Source of the DNA: Quercus robur
Taxonomy: Eukaryota > Streptophyta > Magnoliopsida > Fagales > Fagaceae
NCBI RefSeq assembly: GCF_932294415.1
Contig: NC_065537.1
Coordinates: 68,462,290-68,526,289, forward strand
DNA length: 64,000 nt
Direction: 5' to 3'
Part shown: one piece after another, positions 36,201-48,500 of the stretch
How the letters are laid out: each line of letters opens with the position of its first letter
How positions within the stretch are numbered: position 1 is the stretch's first letter
Notes under the pieces: model-generated
The model's input: the letters and a program-made list of their open reading frames with translations, nothing else
The model's database searches: none
Told to the model about the DNA's origin: nothing
Position numbers and translations under genes: made by a program

Positions 36201-38024
36201 TAGCTGTTCTTTTGGGTTATTAGAGTGCAAAATAGAGGTAGCTATAAAATTTTAAGTAAATGATACAAGTATGCTGTTATTGATTAGTATTTAATATGAT
36301 ATTTTAACCATTGTTTCCTCTGTAGATGGCGGTTCCATTGAGCACACAACTTGTCTCAGCTCCTTTTCCATGAGAGGTGAGCCTACATGTTTCTTTTTTT
36401 GTAAAATTGACAGTTCCTTGTTTCCTTTCATTGTGGGGTGAAAGTTGTTTGCATGCATGATCATATCTCTAGCTATTTGATGAAAACAAAATGTTTCTCT
36501 AACTCCCTTATTCTTTGTCAGGGATATCAGCCATTATATGGTTGTGAAGTTAACCATTGGAGGGTCATCAAAAGGGGATTGTTCAACATTAATAGAGAGC
36601 AAATTTTGTATTAAGTCTAGAATTTGATCTATTACAAGGAAGATGGTTAAGATCGCTCATGATAATGTGGATTGGTCATTTGTCCTTCTTTGGAAAAGTA
36701 TTAGTCATCTTCAACAGTAGCGCCAGAGAATGAGAACAGTTGAACAGATTCATTCATTTCATTAGGAATGCTGATTTTGCAATTCTCAACTTGTTTAATG
36801 TTGCTGTTGGTTAGACTATCAAATATTTCATTTCTTTTTCAAATTGTATGATTTGGGTGGCCAGCTTTGTTCTGCACTTTCGTGTGAACCAGTTTATCGG
36901 GCTGTTCTTTGCTACCTGGATTTGATTATAGCTAGGCTGCTCTCCATAGTCCATACTTGTATGTCAATTTATGTTTTGTATTATTATTTTTATATGGTGA
37001 AGGAATATTCCAGAAAGAATTTTTTTTTTTTTTTTTTTTTAATAATAAAAATTCAGATTTATACAATGTGTTGTATCATGTATGACTCTAGTTTTACATA
37101 TGTATTAACACATTCGCTGTAAATGAGACTATTATACGTCTGAAAGTGATACCTTATTGTAGCAATCCTTGTTTCAACTTTTTTTTTTAAAGGATTTTTA
37201 TGAAATTTTTTAAAAGAGAATTTAATAGTATATTAGCATTAAGAAAAAGTTTAAAAAAAAAAAAATGGAAATAGGCACTTTTGGACGGTAGGAATAATGG
37301 TGACAAAACATGTAAATTTTATGGACTGAATTATAAAAATGAATGATGAGAATATCAATTGAGCAATTAAAAAAATGTTATTTGTATTTTAGCCTAAATT
37401 TTTTTGTTGTGTACTATTTTCTTTTTTAACCTATATTATTTAATGATACCAAACTTAAGAAAATGATGACTTGAAATTTGTACATTTCCATTTGAAAGAT
37501 AATGTATTAAATACCAATCTTCTAAAAAGTTGGATTTTTCAAATAAGGCCAATAGTATAGGGCAGATAGCAATATGTACTAAAGATTAGGTATTTTTCAA
37601 CTTGGATATTTTTTTTTTTTCTGAGAATCACGTGTTAAGAATATATGCTTCCACATAAGTGATACATTTTTTAGGACATGTTTTTTATATAGCACACTTT
37701 TAAGTATACTAATAAAACATTATGCCCTTGTCTACACAAGTGCAATTATAATCCTAATACTAAATTTCTCTTAAGAATTATATAAGAAGTTTGCTTACTT
37801 TTTAAAAAAGTGCGTGCATGATCTACCATCTGTTTTTTGTTGTTGTTTAATAATAAAAATTGGGATTTATACTTTATGTAACACAAATACATTATGAACT
37901 TCTTTGCTCTAAATGAGACTCTATTCCAGTAATGCTTGTTTCAACTTATTTTTATTTATATAGTCTTTTAGATAAATATAGTTTTTTAATTTTTATTTAT
38001 ATTTTCTAGATATATAGTGAGCAT
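33271..38024 (+). other. Non-coding NLR 3' region and intergenic DNA
   Basis: No gene is seen. It contains more 3'-module units (about 34301-34388, 34850-34935, 35280-35550, 36320-36600) that recur after NLR2 and NLR3 (see 41765-43400 and 49000-51250) and near 60.8-61.7 kb, such as GTTGGGATGAAGGTCACT and CCATTATATGG. There are several long T runs. Short open frames here have no similarity to known proteins. Confidence 0.55.
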
Positions 38025-38270
38025 TTGGATCGTGTTTGCAGATCCACGTTCACGTTTTTTGTCTTCTTTTTTTTTTTTTTTTTCTTCTCCCAGTGCATGA
38101 ATAGTAAAATCACATGATTTACTGAGTAGGAGACAAAATTTACTGTTTATGCACTGTTCACATACTGTTTACGGGTCCTACGACACTATTCATATATTAA
38201 AAATTTATTTTGTTACCGTGTTTGCAGTTTTTAGTTTTCAGTTTCAGCCTATAGTTGTACTTTTACACAA
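38025..38270. mobile_element. Decayed MITE in the NLR2 upstream region
   Basis: Words such as GAGCATTTGGATCGTGTTTGCAG at the left, GCACTGTTCACATACTGTTTACGGGTCC inside and TTTGCAGTTTTTAG at the right are typical of GTTTGGAT-ended tree MITEs. The ends are too decayed to set a target duplication. It ends about 140 bp before the NLR2 start, so it lies in the promoter region. Confidence 0.35.
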
Positions 38271-38407
38271 CTTTTCTCCTAGTGTCAGCATCAACAGAAC
38301 CGTGTGCCACCACCAACCATTCAAAGACAAACTACAAGATTTTGGATTAGAAGATAAATGTGTGTGTGGCTACTCTAAGCTCATCTAATACTCCTGTAAG
38401 AAAAACA

Positions 38408-41400
38408 ATGGCTGAAGGAGCTTTGTTCCACCTTGCAGAAAAAGTCCTTGAACTGCTGCGTTCCTTAACTCTCCAAGAGGTCAAACTGGCCTCTAGTGTC
38501 AAAACAGAGATTGAAAAACTAACAAACACTGTTACCACAATCCAAGCAGTGATTCTAGATGCAGAAAAGCAGAGTTCTCAAGACCATCAGATCAAAGATT
38601 GGCTCAGAAAGCTTAAGGATGTTCTCCATGATGCAGATGACTTGCTGGATGATTTCTCCACTGATGTTTTGCGACAGAAAGTGATGACAAAGAAGGTACG
38701 CATTTTCTGTTCAAGTTCTAACCGGCTTACTTTTAGTCCTAAGATGGGTCATGAAATAAAAGCAATTAGGGAGAGACTAAATGCCATTGCAAAAGATAAG
38801 GAGGATTTTCATTTTAGTCAAAGCTTCGTTGAGCCACAAGTCATGAATAGGGAAAGGGGAGCTTATTCTTTTGTATTTGAAGAAGTTGTTGGAAGAGAGA
38901 ATGATAAGGAAGTGATTATAGAACGTCTTTTTAATGATAGTGTTGTAGAGAATATTTCTATCATTCCAATAGTTGGCATTGGAGGATTGGGGAAGACAAC
39001 CTTAGCTCAGCTAGTATATAATGATGAAAATGTGGACAAAAATTTTGAGCTAAAGCTTTGGATTTGTATCTCTGATATCTTTGATGTAAAACGAATTGTT
39101 AAAGAAAGTTTAGAACAATTGACAAAGAGGAAGCATGAAGGAAGCTTTGAGATCTTGGAAAAACAGTTTCGAGAAGGATTTAATGGAAAAAAATACTTGC
39201 TTGTCCTGGACAATTTGTGGATTGAGGATAAAAAGAAATGGCTTCTCTTGAGAAATTTGCTAATGGTTGGTGCAAGGGGAAGTAGGATAATCGTGACCAC
39301 ACGCTCAAAAAGGGTAGCATGGATAATAGGGTCAATTTCATGGTATGCTCTAAAAGGCCTACCTATAGAAAAGAGTTGGAGCTTGTTTGTAAAAATGGCA
39401 TTTGAACAAGGCCAACTGCTAGAACACCAAGCCTTTATAAGCATAGGAAAAGAGATTGTAAAAAAGTGTGGTGGGGTACCTCTCATCGTAAGGACGATAG
39501 CAAGCTTGCTACGTTCCAAACCTTCAGAAAATGAATGGCAATCCTTCAAAAACTATGAACTCTCAAAAATAACAAAACAAGAAGAATATGATATTTCATT
39601 AACACTTAAGTTGAGTTATGATCATCTACCATCACACTTAAAGCAATGCTTTGCTTATTGTAAATTGTTTCCAAAAGATTCCAAAATTGATGTAAAAACA
39701 CTTATTCATCTTTGGGCAGCGCAAGGTTTTATTAAGTTATCAAATTCAAAGCAACGTATTGAGGATGTTGGCAAAGAGTATTTTATGGTATTACTTTGGA
39801 GGTCTTTTTTTCAGGATGTAATAAAAGATGAATTGGGCAATATAGTATTTTGCAAAATGCACGATCTCATGCATGATCTAGCAAATCTTGTGGCTGGGGC
39901 AAAAAGTACCATGTTAACTTTAAGTGAGGAAAATATTGATGAAAAACTTCGTCATGTATCATTTGATCTTAGGTATTCATTGAGGCAATTCCCAATCCCC
40001 ATGGTTAAAGGAATGAAAATACGAACAATTCTTGGAGCTAGTGTAGGGCAAGAGTTGGGTAAATTAACTTGTGATGCACTCATTTCAAATCTCAATTATT
40101 TACGCACATTAGATTTGAGTAAATTAAAGCTATGTGTAGTGCCAAATTCAATTGGAGAATTAAAGCATTTACGATATCTTGATCTTTCTGAAAATGAAGA
40201 TATTGAATTTCTCCCTAATTCCATTACTAAACTGTTGAATTTGCAAACATTAAAACTCAAGTATTGTAAGTCGCTTAGAGAATTACCGAGGGAAATTAAA
40301 AATTTTGTCAATCTCAGGCATCTAGATATTTTTGAATGTCAAAGATTGACTCATATGCCCCTTGGACTTGAACTTTGTACTTCTCTTGAGATACTACCAC
40401 TTTTTGTTGTAAGCAAGGCTAAGTGTAGTGGTGGATTGAGTGAATTGAAGGAGTTAAGTAATTTGGGAGGAAGCCTAAGTATTAACAATTTGGGACATGG
40501 AAAAGATGACATGCTGGAGCTGGAATGTGAAGCTGCAAAACTGAAGGAGAAACAACAACTTCAACAATTGAAATTATGGTGGGACTCAAGGTGGGCTGAA
40601 AATAATTTAAGTTATGATGAAATGTCACTAGAAAAGCTCCAACCACATCCAAATCTTAAAGCTTTGAAGTTGTGGTTTTATATGGGTGTGATAATTCCAA
40701 GTTGGGTTTCTTCGCTCACTAATATTGTTGATTTGGAATTCTATAGAAACAGAAACTTGCAACACCTCCCACCATTAAATCAACTACCTTTTCTAAAGTC
40801 CGTCATCCTTAAGTATATGGAAGCACTTGAATACATATCAAAAGATACTATTAGTAAAGCACTTGGTTCCTCAAAAACAACATTCTTCCCATCCTTATCT
40901 TCTCTCATAATGTATGAATGCCCAAATTTGAAGGGTTGGTGGAGGAAAGTTGATGGTAATGAGCCAGGCCATCTTTTACTACCCTCATTTCCTCGTCTTT
41001 CTTTTTTAAAGATTACCGAATGCCCTCACATGTGTTCCATGCCCCTGTTTCCATATCTCAAAGAAGGGCTTGTATTAGATACAACTAGCTTGAAGGCATT
41101 TCAGCAGACAATGAATATGGGAGCAACACAGAGTCCATCAACAACAGCAACGACATCAACCTCCGCAACATTAGAAGAGGTTAACGATTTAGAATCTCTT
41201 CTAGAGGAGAAGTGTTTACGAAACCTCGTTTCTCTCCGAAAACTCTTCATTTACAACTGTAATGGACTCAGGTCTCTCCCTTGTAAAGGTATTCAACATC
41301 TCACCTCACTTCAAGAGATGGAAATCATGTACTGCAATGAGCTTGCGCTACTAAACGATGAAGATGATGGCATGCAATGGCAAGGCCTTAGGAGCCTCCG

Positions 41401-41764
41401 TTTTCTTCATTTAGAGAGAATTCCAAAATTTGTGTCTCTGCCAGATGGGCTTCAACATGTTACCACTCTAAAATATCTCAAAATTATTAATTGTCCTAAT
41501 TTGATGGCTTTACCAGAGTGGATAGGCAACCTCACATCACTAACAAAACTTGAAATTGACAAATGTCCGGAATTAGCATCACTACCTCAAGGGATTCACA
41601 AGCTCACTGTCTTACAAGAGATAATAATTACTGAATGTCCCCTCTTACAACAAAGATGCCAGAGACAAACAGGAGAAGATTGGCCCAACATTGCTCATGT
41701 CCCATATGTGTATGTGGATAATAAAGCAACACAAAGCTTCTTAAGGTATGGATCTATCTTTTAA
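38408..41764 (+). CDS. NLR2: CC-NBS-LRR with altered Walker B
   Basis: Paralogue of NLR1, 1118 aa. The ATG at 38408 was chosen over an in-frame ATG 48 nt upstream because MAEGALFHLAEKV matches NLR1. Coiled coil at 1-135 with DVLHDADDLLDDF (71-83). P-loop GIGGLGKTT (190-198), RNBS-B GSRIIVTTR (291-299), GVPL in place of GLPL (356-359), CFAYCKLFPKD (414-424), MHD (484-486). Kinase 2 reads LVLDNLW: D268 is kept but the second aspartate is N269 (AAT at 39212-39214), whereas NLR1 and NLR3 have aspartate there. In the LRR part a YFPLSQL repeat found in both paralogues is missing, while two or three extra repeats lie near residues 960-1060. The frame is open throughout. The 3' end is less certain: a GTATGG after CTTAAG (near 41742) may be a splice donor as in NLR1, but no matching terminal exon was found. 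Confidence 0.87.
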   Translation: MAEGALFHLAEKVLELLRSLTLQEVKLASSVKTEIEKLTNTVTTIQAVILDAEKQSSQDHQIKDWLRKLKDVLHDADDLLDDFSTDVLRQKVMTKKVRIFCSSSNRLTFSPKMGHEIKAIRERLNAIAKDKEDFHFSQSFVEPQVMNRERGAYSFVFEEVVGRENDKEVIIERLFNDSVVENISIIPIVGIGGLGKTTLAQLVYNDENVDKNFELKLWICISDIFDVKRIVKESLEQLTKRKHEGSFEILEKQFREGFNGKKYLLVLDNLWIEDKKKWLLLRNLLMVGARGSRIIVTTRSKRVAWIIGSISWYALKGLPIEKSWSLFVKMAFEQGQLLEHQAFISIGKEIVKKCGGVPLIVRTIASLLRSKPSENEWQSFKNYELSKITKQEEYDISLTLKLSYDHLPSHLKQCFAYCKLFPKDSKIDVKTLIHLWAAQGFIKLSNSKQRIEDVGKEYFMVLLWRSFFQDVIKDELGNIVFCKMHDLMHDLANLVAGAKSTMLTLSEENIDEKLRHVSFDLRYSLRQFPIPMVKGMKIRTILGASVGQELGKLTCDALISNLNYLRTLDLSKLKLCVVPNSIGELKHLRYLDLSENEDIEFLPNSITKLLNLQTLKLKYCKSLRELPREIKNFVNLRHLDIFECQRLTHMPLGLELCTSLEILPLFVVSKAKCSGGLSELKELSNLGGSLSINNLGHGKDDMLELECEAAKLKEKQQLQQLKLWWDSRWAENNLSYDEMSLEKLQPHPNLKALKLWFYMGVIIPSWVSSLTNIVDLEFYRNRNLQHLPPLNQLPFLKSVILKYMEALEYISKDTISKALGSSKTTFFPSLSSLIMYECPNLKGWWRKVDGNEPGHLLLPSFPRLSFLKITECPHMCSMPLFPYLKEGLVLDTTSLKAFQQTMNMGATQSPSTTATTSTSATLEEVNDLESLLEEKCLRNLVSLRKLFIYNCNGLRSLPCKGIQHLTSLQEMEIMYCNELALLNDEDDGMQWQGLRSLRFLHLERIPKFVSLPDGLQHVTTLKYLKIINCPNLMALPEWIGNLTSLTKLEIDKCPELASLPQGIHKLTVLQEIIITECPLLQQRCQRQTGEDWPNIAHVPYVYVDNKATQSFLRYGSIF

Positions 41765-43400
41765 CCCCAAAATTTGAACCCTATTCAAAACTGCAATCGT
41801 GGGTCAAGAACTCAGTGGTAAATCATTTAAAATATATATATATATATATATAATTTCTTTGCTTTTTTATCCATCAAAACTTTAATTAGATACATGATTA
41901 CTAGAAGAAAAAGAATATTTAAATTCATTCATTTATAAAAGTTTCAAACATATTTCTGTTAAATACTTTTATTATTATTTTATGAATCTACATGTTGGTG
42001 TGAAGACTTACTTTAATAGTCAAAAAAGAAAGAGAGTGATTGAATGAGTACAATTTGTTCGTACATGCACAATTTCAAAGGTAGATTGGACTGAATTTTA
42101 TAAGTCAGGTTGCTAATGCTTAAACATGACTGTAGGAACTTTTTATTTTCAAATGGTTGAATCTTTTGGACCTAGTTGCACCTTCTACTGCTGCAGCCTC
42201 TACCTCATCTCCAAATACATCAGAGGTAAAATATTCTATGATTTTATTGTGCTTAGCTTCATATATATTGTTTTCTGGCCAAAAAGAAAAGTTCCATGTT
42301 CTTTCTTTGGCAAACACAACGACAAAAAATTTGTTCTTGTGCTGAAATATTCCATTTTATGGTGGATGCTTCATAACTTCCATTGTGTGCGGTCTCTGAT
42401 GCTTCATTTTTTATGTGGCTGGTTCTTAACATTTGGTTGTGCGGTCTCTACGAAAATTGGGCAACAATGCAGAGGGAGCCAGCACACACTGAGTATGGAG
42501 GATTGTGTGATGGTGGATGAAGTGTATAAAGTTTTTAGGCCAAAGAGAAGCAGTTTGATTAAATGTCCCAAAAGTGGAGTAATTTGCTGCAAAGTGATGC
42601 AGAGGTAAAAGAAAATTCTGGCCATTTTATTATTCTTATCATTTTTGTGCTAATTGCCAAAAGATTATGTAGGAACCAATATCAACAATCTTCCTATAAT
42701 CATTTAGATAGTGAATTAAATACAATATGTCTCTCATGAATCTATTTCTGATGGACATAAGACAAAACAGATTCTTGTTCTTCAATTGTTTTCCTTGTTG
42801 TTAGACTATTGCATTGTATGGAAGATACTTAGAGCCTCTGTTCTTTTGCAGACCAATTGTTTTAATTTTGGACAACCATTATTTGAGTAAAACGAAACCA
42901 TTTAGCGGATATTGATTAGTACATAATATGATTTTTAAAGTATTTTTTCCTCTAAGATGATGACGGTTCCATTAAGCACACAACATGTCTCTTTGTGTTA
43001 AAATGAACAGTTCTCTACATTTTTAAATATTTAGTATTTGTATATTGGACTCTCTTTTTATTTTATTATTATTATTATTACAAAACCCATTGTTTCCATT
43101 CATGACCATATACGTAGATATTTGAAGATAACATGTTTCTCTAACTCATTTCTTATTCTTTGTCAGGGATAAAAGCCATAATATGGCTGTGAAGTTCACC
43201 ATTGGATGGCCATCAAAAGGAAATTATACAACATTAAGTATACATAGAGCAATTATTTTGTATTAAACATTAAGTATACATATATCGCAAATTTTCTATT
43301 AAGTCTAATTTTGAACTATTACAAAGAATATCACATAATGATGTGGATTGGTCATCCCCTTCCAAGCACACGCGTTCTTGTGTGTGGGGTCCACACTTCC
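41765..43400 (+). repeat. Non-coding 3' module of NLR2
   Basis: This parallels the region after NLR1. The exon-like unit ending CTACCTCATCTCCAAATACATC (42194-42224) recurs at about 34899-34923, and TTTCTCTAACTC..TTTGTCAGGGATA..GCCATAATATGG (43134-43185) recurs at 36497-36542. A (TA)n tract lies at 41832-41852. The 160-aa frame at 42126-42608 crosses several of these units and is not supported as a gene. Confidence 0.55.
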
Positions 43401-43573
43401 AACTAGAGCTTGGTTTTGATACTATCTGTAATGACTCAAGAAAAAACGCTAGCCACATCTACGCTATACCTTAAAAGGATTGGTCATAATTGAAGCTCTA
43501 TGTAGTTGTTAATAAAACCTAGTTCAACCTAGTATATGTCCGATGTGAGACTCATCACACAACCTATCTGTGG

Positions 43574-43892
43574 GAGGACTTTCGTCTCGACCCCCAATCA
43601 GGTATTGTTCACTTTGGAATAGGCAAGGATCAACCCACGTCCCACCCGCACAAATTTGCTCAATCCCACATTGAGGAGAGACGCCCCCCACCCATGCCTT
43701 ATAAGCCTTTGGCCTAAGGATGAGTGTACCACTACAGTACACCCTTCCTTAGGCCAAAGCCTTATAAGGCAAAGGTGGGAGGCGTCTCTCCCCGACGTGG
43801 GATTGAGCAAATTCGTGCAGATGAGACGTAAGTCGATCCTTGCTCATCCAAAAGCGAACAATACATGATTGGGGGCCGAGACGAAAGTCCTC
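43574..43892. repeat. Long near-perfect inverted repeat (foldback hairpin)
   Basis: Two arms of about 155 bp (43574-43728 and 43738-43892) are inverted copies, with a small centre near 43733. Shared words on opposite strands include GAGGACTTTCGTCTCG, TTTGCTCAATCCCAC, GAGAGACGCC and CCTTATAAG. The surrounding sequence (43400-43935) looks like a larger element: TGTAATGAC near 43428 is preceded by a degenerate reverse primer-binding site, and GGGGCATCACA lies near 43910. It may be a rearranged TRIM or solo terminal repeat. Confidence 0.75.
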
Positions 43893-43935
43893 TCACACTA
43901 TCAAATTGGGGCATCACATTGGGTGTTTTCTATAC

Positions 43936-45187
43936 AAGTCAATATTTTGTGTTATTTTTTTTGTGGTGAGGGAATTCTCTAGAAATAAATTCTATCAATA
44001 TGTTTAAAGGTTCAAAACCTATAAAATTAAAGGGAAAAATGTTGAAAAAAGAATAAAAAAGCAACAGTTTTAATTGGAAAAAGGAAAAAAAAACATTATT
44101 AATGCCTTTCAAAAGAGATAAAAAGATTTTATTAATCTTCATGAATATTTGTATATAAATAATAAAATATAAGGATAATTACATAATAGTATAATACATT
44201 TCAAACAATAATATTATTTTCAAATTAAACTCTAAAATTTAGGTGCATATATCATATATGCATATAATACAGTTTTAAAAATATTACAATTTGATCATTT
44301 TGTTAAGTATTTACCAAATTATCATAATTTACTTGTTTCAAAAATTGGGAAAGGGGCTATGCTTATACAGGAAACCAGACAATGTGACTAAACTATAAAA
44401 CTCTTGATAGTATTTTATTGTATGATTTTAACAAAATCGAAATATTAGGTTCAATTGTGTAAATTGTAATAATTTATTTATTAATGAGCTTATATAGTTA
44501 AATGAAACCTAATTATTTATTAGGCATGACAAAATTATCCCAAACTAATGACTTAACCCAACCTAAGATGACCCTTTTGGGTTAGGTTGGTTTTAGAGCT
44601 ATTATGGGTTGGGTTAGGTAAAAAAAAAAAAAAAAAATCAAGCCAATGAGGTTGGTTTGTGTTGAAAAATGCCCAACCCTGAAGCCATACACATTCCTAC
44701 TAATTCCATCAAACAAATGTGTTCTTTGTGTGTGTGTATACATATATAGTTGAAAAGGGTAGTAAATGTTTTTTGTTTTAGCTTATTTTATAGATATATT
44801 TACAATTTTCTAATGAGAAAATGATGATGGTGACAAACGATTTGGGGGAAGGATGAAACTTATAAACACAAATCAATCTTAGAGGATATAATTTGTAATT
44901 TAGTTTAAAATTTTATGTATCACTAACTTAATAGATCCATTAAATACAACCAGCAAACCCATTTCCAATTCACTGACGTGTCAAATATATAATCATTAGT
45001 CATTCTCAGAATATAGGTGCAAATCACCTTCTTGAAAATTATAACATGATGTTTTTTCATTAAATTATTTAAAACCTTTGAATTATTAAAAACCAGTGAC
45101 AAAACTTTAATATATATATATATATATATATATTTTATGGGAAAAACTTTAATAGTTTAGTATCTATAAGACTATAACAGCATTCTC

Positions 45188-45218
<31 letters not shown>

Positions 45219-45421
45219 AAAGACTATAACATTGTTTTACTTTAAAGACTTCTCATTTTCTACGTTGGCGGCTATTAAAAAAAATACATAGTTAGCTGTT
45301 TCTTTCAATTGTCGTTTATTTAAACAAACATAGTTAGCTGCCTTTGTGGAAAGATTCAACTGCTCCAATTATCTTGTCTTAAGAACATGTATTGTTAATT
45401 TAAACATTGATGTAATTTTTC
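43936..45421. other. AT-rich intergenic DNA upstream of NLR3
   Basis: No gene is seen. (TA)n microsatellites lie at 45110-45132 and 45192-45215, and a GGGTTGGGTTAGG-rich stretch followed by an A run near 44570-44640. The last 80 bp (45422-45502) match the 5' leader of NLR1. Confidence 0.6.
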
Positions 45422-45502
45422 AAAGCTGGACACAACAACAACTACCATTCATCGCCTTCACTAATCCACAAACCCATCTAATATTCCTGAAAGAAAAAAA
45501 AA

Positions 45503-48500
45503 ATGGTGTATGGAGCTTTGTTCCAACTTGCAGGAAAAGTCCTTGAACTGCTGGGTTCCATCACTCTCCCAGAGGTCAAACTGGCCTTTGGTGTTAAGAT
45601 TGAGATTGAAAATCTGAAGAACACTGTCTCCACAATCCAAGCTGTGATTCTGGATGCAGAAAAGCAGAGTTCTCATAGCCATCTGATCAAAGATTGGCTC
45701 AGAAAGCTCAAAGAGGTCCTCCATGACGCAGATGACTTACTGGATTCTATCTCCACTGAAGTTTTGCGGCACAAGGTGATGAGTGGAAACAAAATGACAA
45801 AGGAGGTACGCATTTTCTTTTCAAGTTCAAACCAGTTTGCTTTTAGTCTTAAGATGGGTCACGAAATAAAGGCAATTAGGGAGAGACTAAATGTCAATGC
45901 AAAAGATAAGGATGATTTCCACTTTATTCAAAGCTCGATTGAGCCACAAATCATGAATAGGGCCATAGAAACTTATTCTTTTGTACTGGAAGATGAAATT
46001 GTTGGGAGAGAGAATGATAAGAAAGAGATTATAGAATATCTTTTCAATGACAATGTTGTAGAGAATATTTCTATCATTCCAATTTTTGGTATTGGAGGAT
46101 TGGGCAAGACAACACTAGCTCAACTGGTATACAATGATGAAACTGTCAAAAAATATTTTGAGCTAAAACTTTGGATTTGTGTCTCTGATACCTTTGACGT
46201 ACAACACATAGTTAAAGAAGTTTTAAAACAATTAACAAAAGAGAAGCATAAGAAAGCCTAGAGATGTTGCAAAATCAGCTTCGAGAAAAACTTAATGGAA
46301 AAAATTACTTGCTTGTCTTGGATGATTTGTGGAACGAGGAAAATAATAAATGGCTTCTCTTGAGAAATTTGCTAATGGTTGGTGCAAGAGGAAGTAGAAT
46401 AATAGTGACCACACGCTCAAAAAGTGTAGCGAGGATAATAGGGGCAGTTTCATGGCATGCTCTAAGAGGCCTACCTAAAGAGAAGGCTTGGAGTTTGTTT
46501 GTAAAAATGGCATTTGAACAAGGTCAACTACCAGAGAACGAAGCCTTTATAAGTTTGGTAAAGGAGATTATGGGGAAGTGTGCTGGGTACCTCTTGCCAT
46601 AAGGACTATAGCAAGCTTGCTACGCACCAAAGCTTCTGAAAATGAGTGGAGATCCTTTAAAAGTTATGAACTCTCAAAAATAACTCAAGAAGAAGAAAAT
46701 GATATTTCATCAACACTTAAGTTGAGTTATGATGATCTACCTTCGTACTTAAAGCAATGCTTTGCTTATTGTAGATTGTTTCCAAAAGATTATGTGATTG
46801 ATGTAGAGACATTGATTCATCTTTGGACAGTGCAGGGTTTTATTAAGCTATCAAATCGAAAGCAACATGTTAAGGATGTCGATCAAGAGTACTTTATGGA
46901 ATTACTTTGGAGATCCTTTTTTCAAGATGTAAAAAAAGATGAATTGGGCAATATAGCATGTTGCAAAATGCACGATCTCATGCATGATCTTGCAACTCTT
47001 GTGGCTGGGACGGAAAGTACTATGTTAACTTCAAGTAAGGAAAATATTGGTGAAAAGGTTCGTCATGTATCATTTGATCTTGAGGATTTGTTGAGTAATC
47101 TAGAGGATTCATCAAGGGAACTTCCAATTCTCATGGTTAAAGGAATGAGAATACAAACAGTTCTTGCACTTAGTGTAGGGATAGAGTTGGGTAAGTTTAC
47201 TTGTGATGCGCTCGTTTCAAATCTCAATTATTTGCGCACATTGGATTTGAGTAAATTAGATCTAAGTGTGGTGTCACATTCAATTGGGGAATTGAAACAT
47301 TTAAGATATCTTGATCTTTCCAAGAATAAAGATATTGAATTTCTCCCTAATTCGAATACCAAGTTGCTAAATTTGCAGACAATAAAACTCAGTGGCTGTG
47401 ACTCACTTAAAGAATTACCCAAGGGCATTAAGAAGTTGGTCAATCTCAGGCATCTAGACACTAATTGCACCAAATTGACTCATATGCCCCTTGGACTTGG
47501 ACATCTTACTTCTCTTAAGATACTAACACGGTTTTTCTTGAAGAAAGGAGGTTTCAAGGCAAGCTCTTATAGTTGGTGTAAGAAAAAACAAGCTAGGTTT
47601 GGTGGTGGGCTAAGTGAATTGAAGAAGCTGAGCAATTTGGGAGGAAGCCTATGAATTGAAAAATTGGGACATGGAGAGGATGACATGCTGGAATGTAAAG
47701 CCACAAATATGAAGGAAAAACATCATCTTGAAGAGCTTCTTTTATGGTGGGAGTGGGATGATGGAGAAAGCGAATGTTATGATGAAATGTCACTAGAAGG
47801 CCTCCAACCACATCCAAATCTTAAATCGTTGTGGTTGTGCTATTATATGGGTGTGAGAATTCCAAGTTGGATCTCTTCTCTCACTAATCTTGTCCATTTG
47901 AGATTATCTAGTAATAATAGATTGCAGCACCTCCCAGCGTTAAATCAACTCCCTTTTCTCAAGTTTGTCTATATTTTAAATATGAAAGCACTTGAATACA
48001 TATCAGATGAAGACATTACTAGTAACGTGTTGGGTGGTTCCTCTTCTTCTTCTTCAAGAACACCATTCTTCCCATCATTATGTTCTCTCATATTAGACGA
48101 ATGCCCAAATCTGAAAGGATGGTGGAGGAATTCGGATGATGATGTTAATGAGCCACACCAGCTCTTACTTCCATCATTTCCTCCTTGTCTTTCTAAATTA
48201 CAGATTCTCGGATGCCTTAACAGAACAACAACAAGCCCGTTTCCATATTTGAAAGAAGAGTTGGTATTGCGTATCGGCGGTATCGCTAGTTGGGGGGTAT
48301 TGGAGCAAACAATGAAAATGGGAGCAACCACATCAACCTCCTCCTCATGCTACTTTCCTCTCTCTCAATTACAATATTTGAAGTTATATTCGGTCAACAA
48401 TTTAGAATCTCTTCCAGAGGAGTGGCTGCGAAACCTCGTTTCTCTTCGAAAACTCGAAATTTACAAATGTGATGGACTCATATCTCGCCCTTGGATAGCC

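Noticed and set aside
42126-42608. 160-aa frame downstream of NLR2
   Set aside because: It crosses several repeated non-coding 3' modules with intron-like borders. The homologous regions after NLR1 and NLR3 do not keep the frame.
43598-43868. Two similar 70-aa frames on opposite strands
   Set aside because: They mirror each other because the segment is an inverted repeat; not genes.
44570-44640. GGGTTGGGTTAGG-rich stretch resembling telomere sequence
   Set aside because: It is not the plant TTTAGGG repeat and is not tandem. More likely part of a small element.
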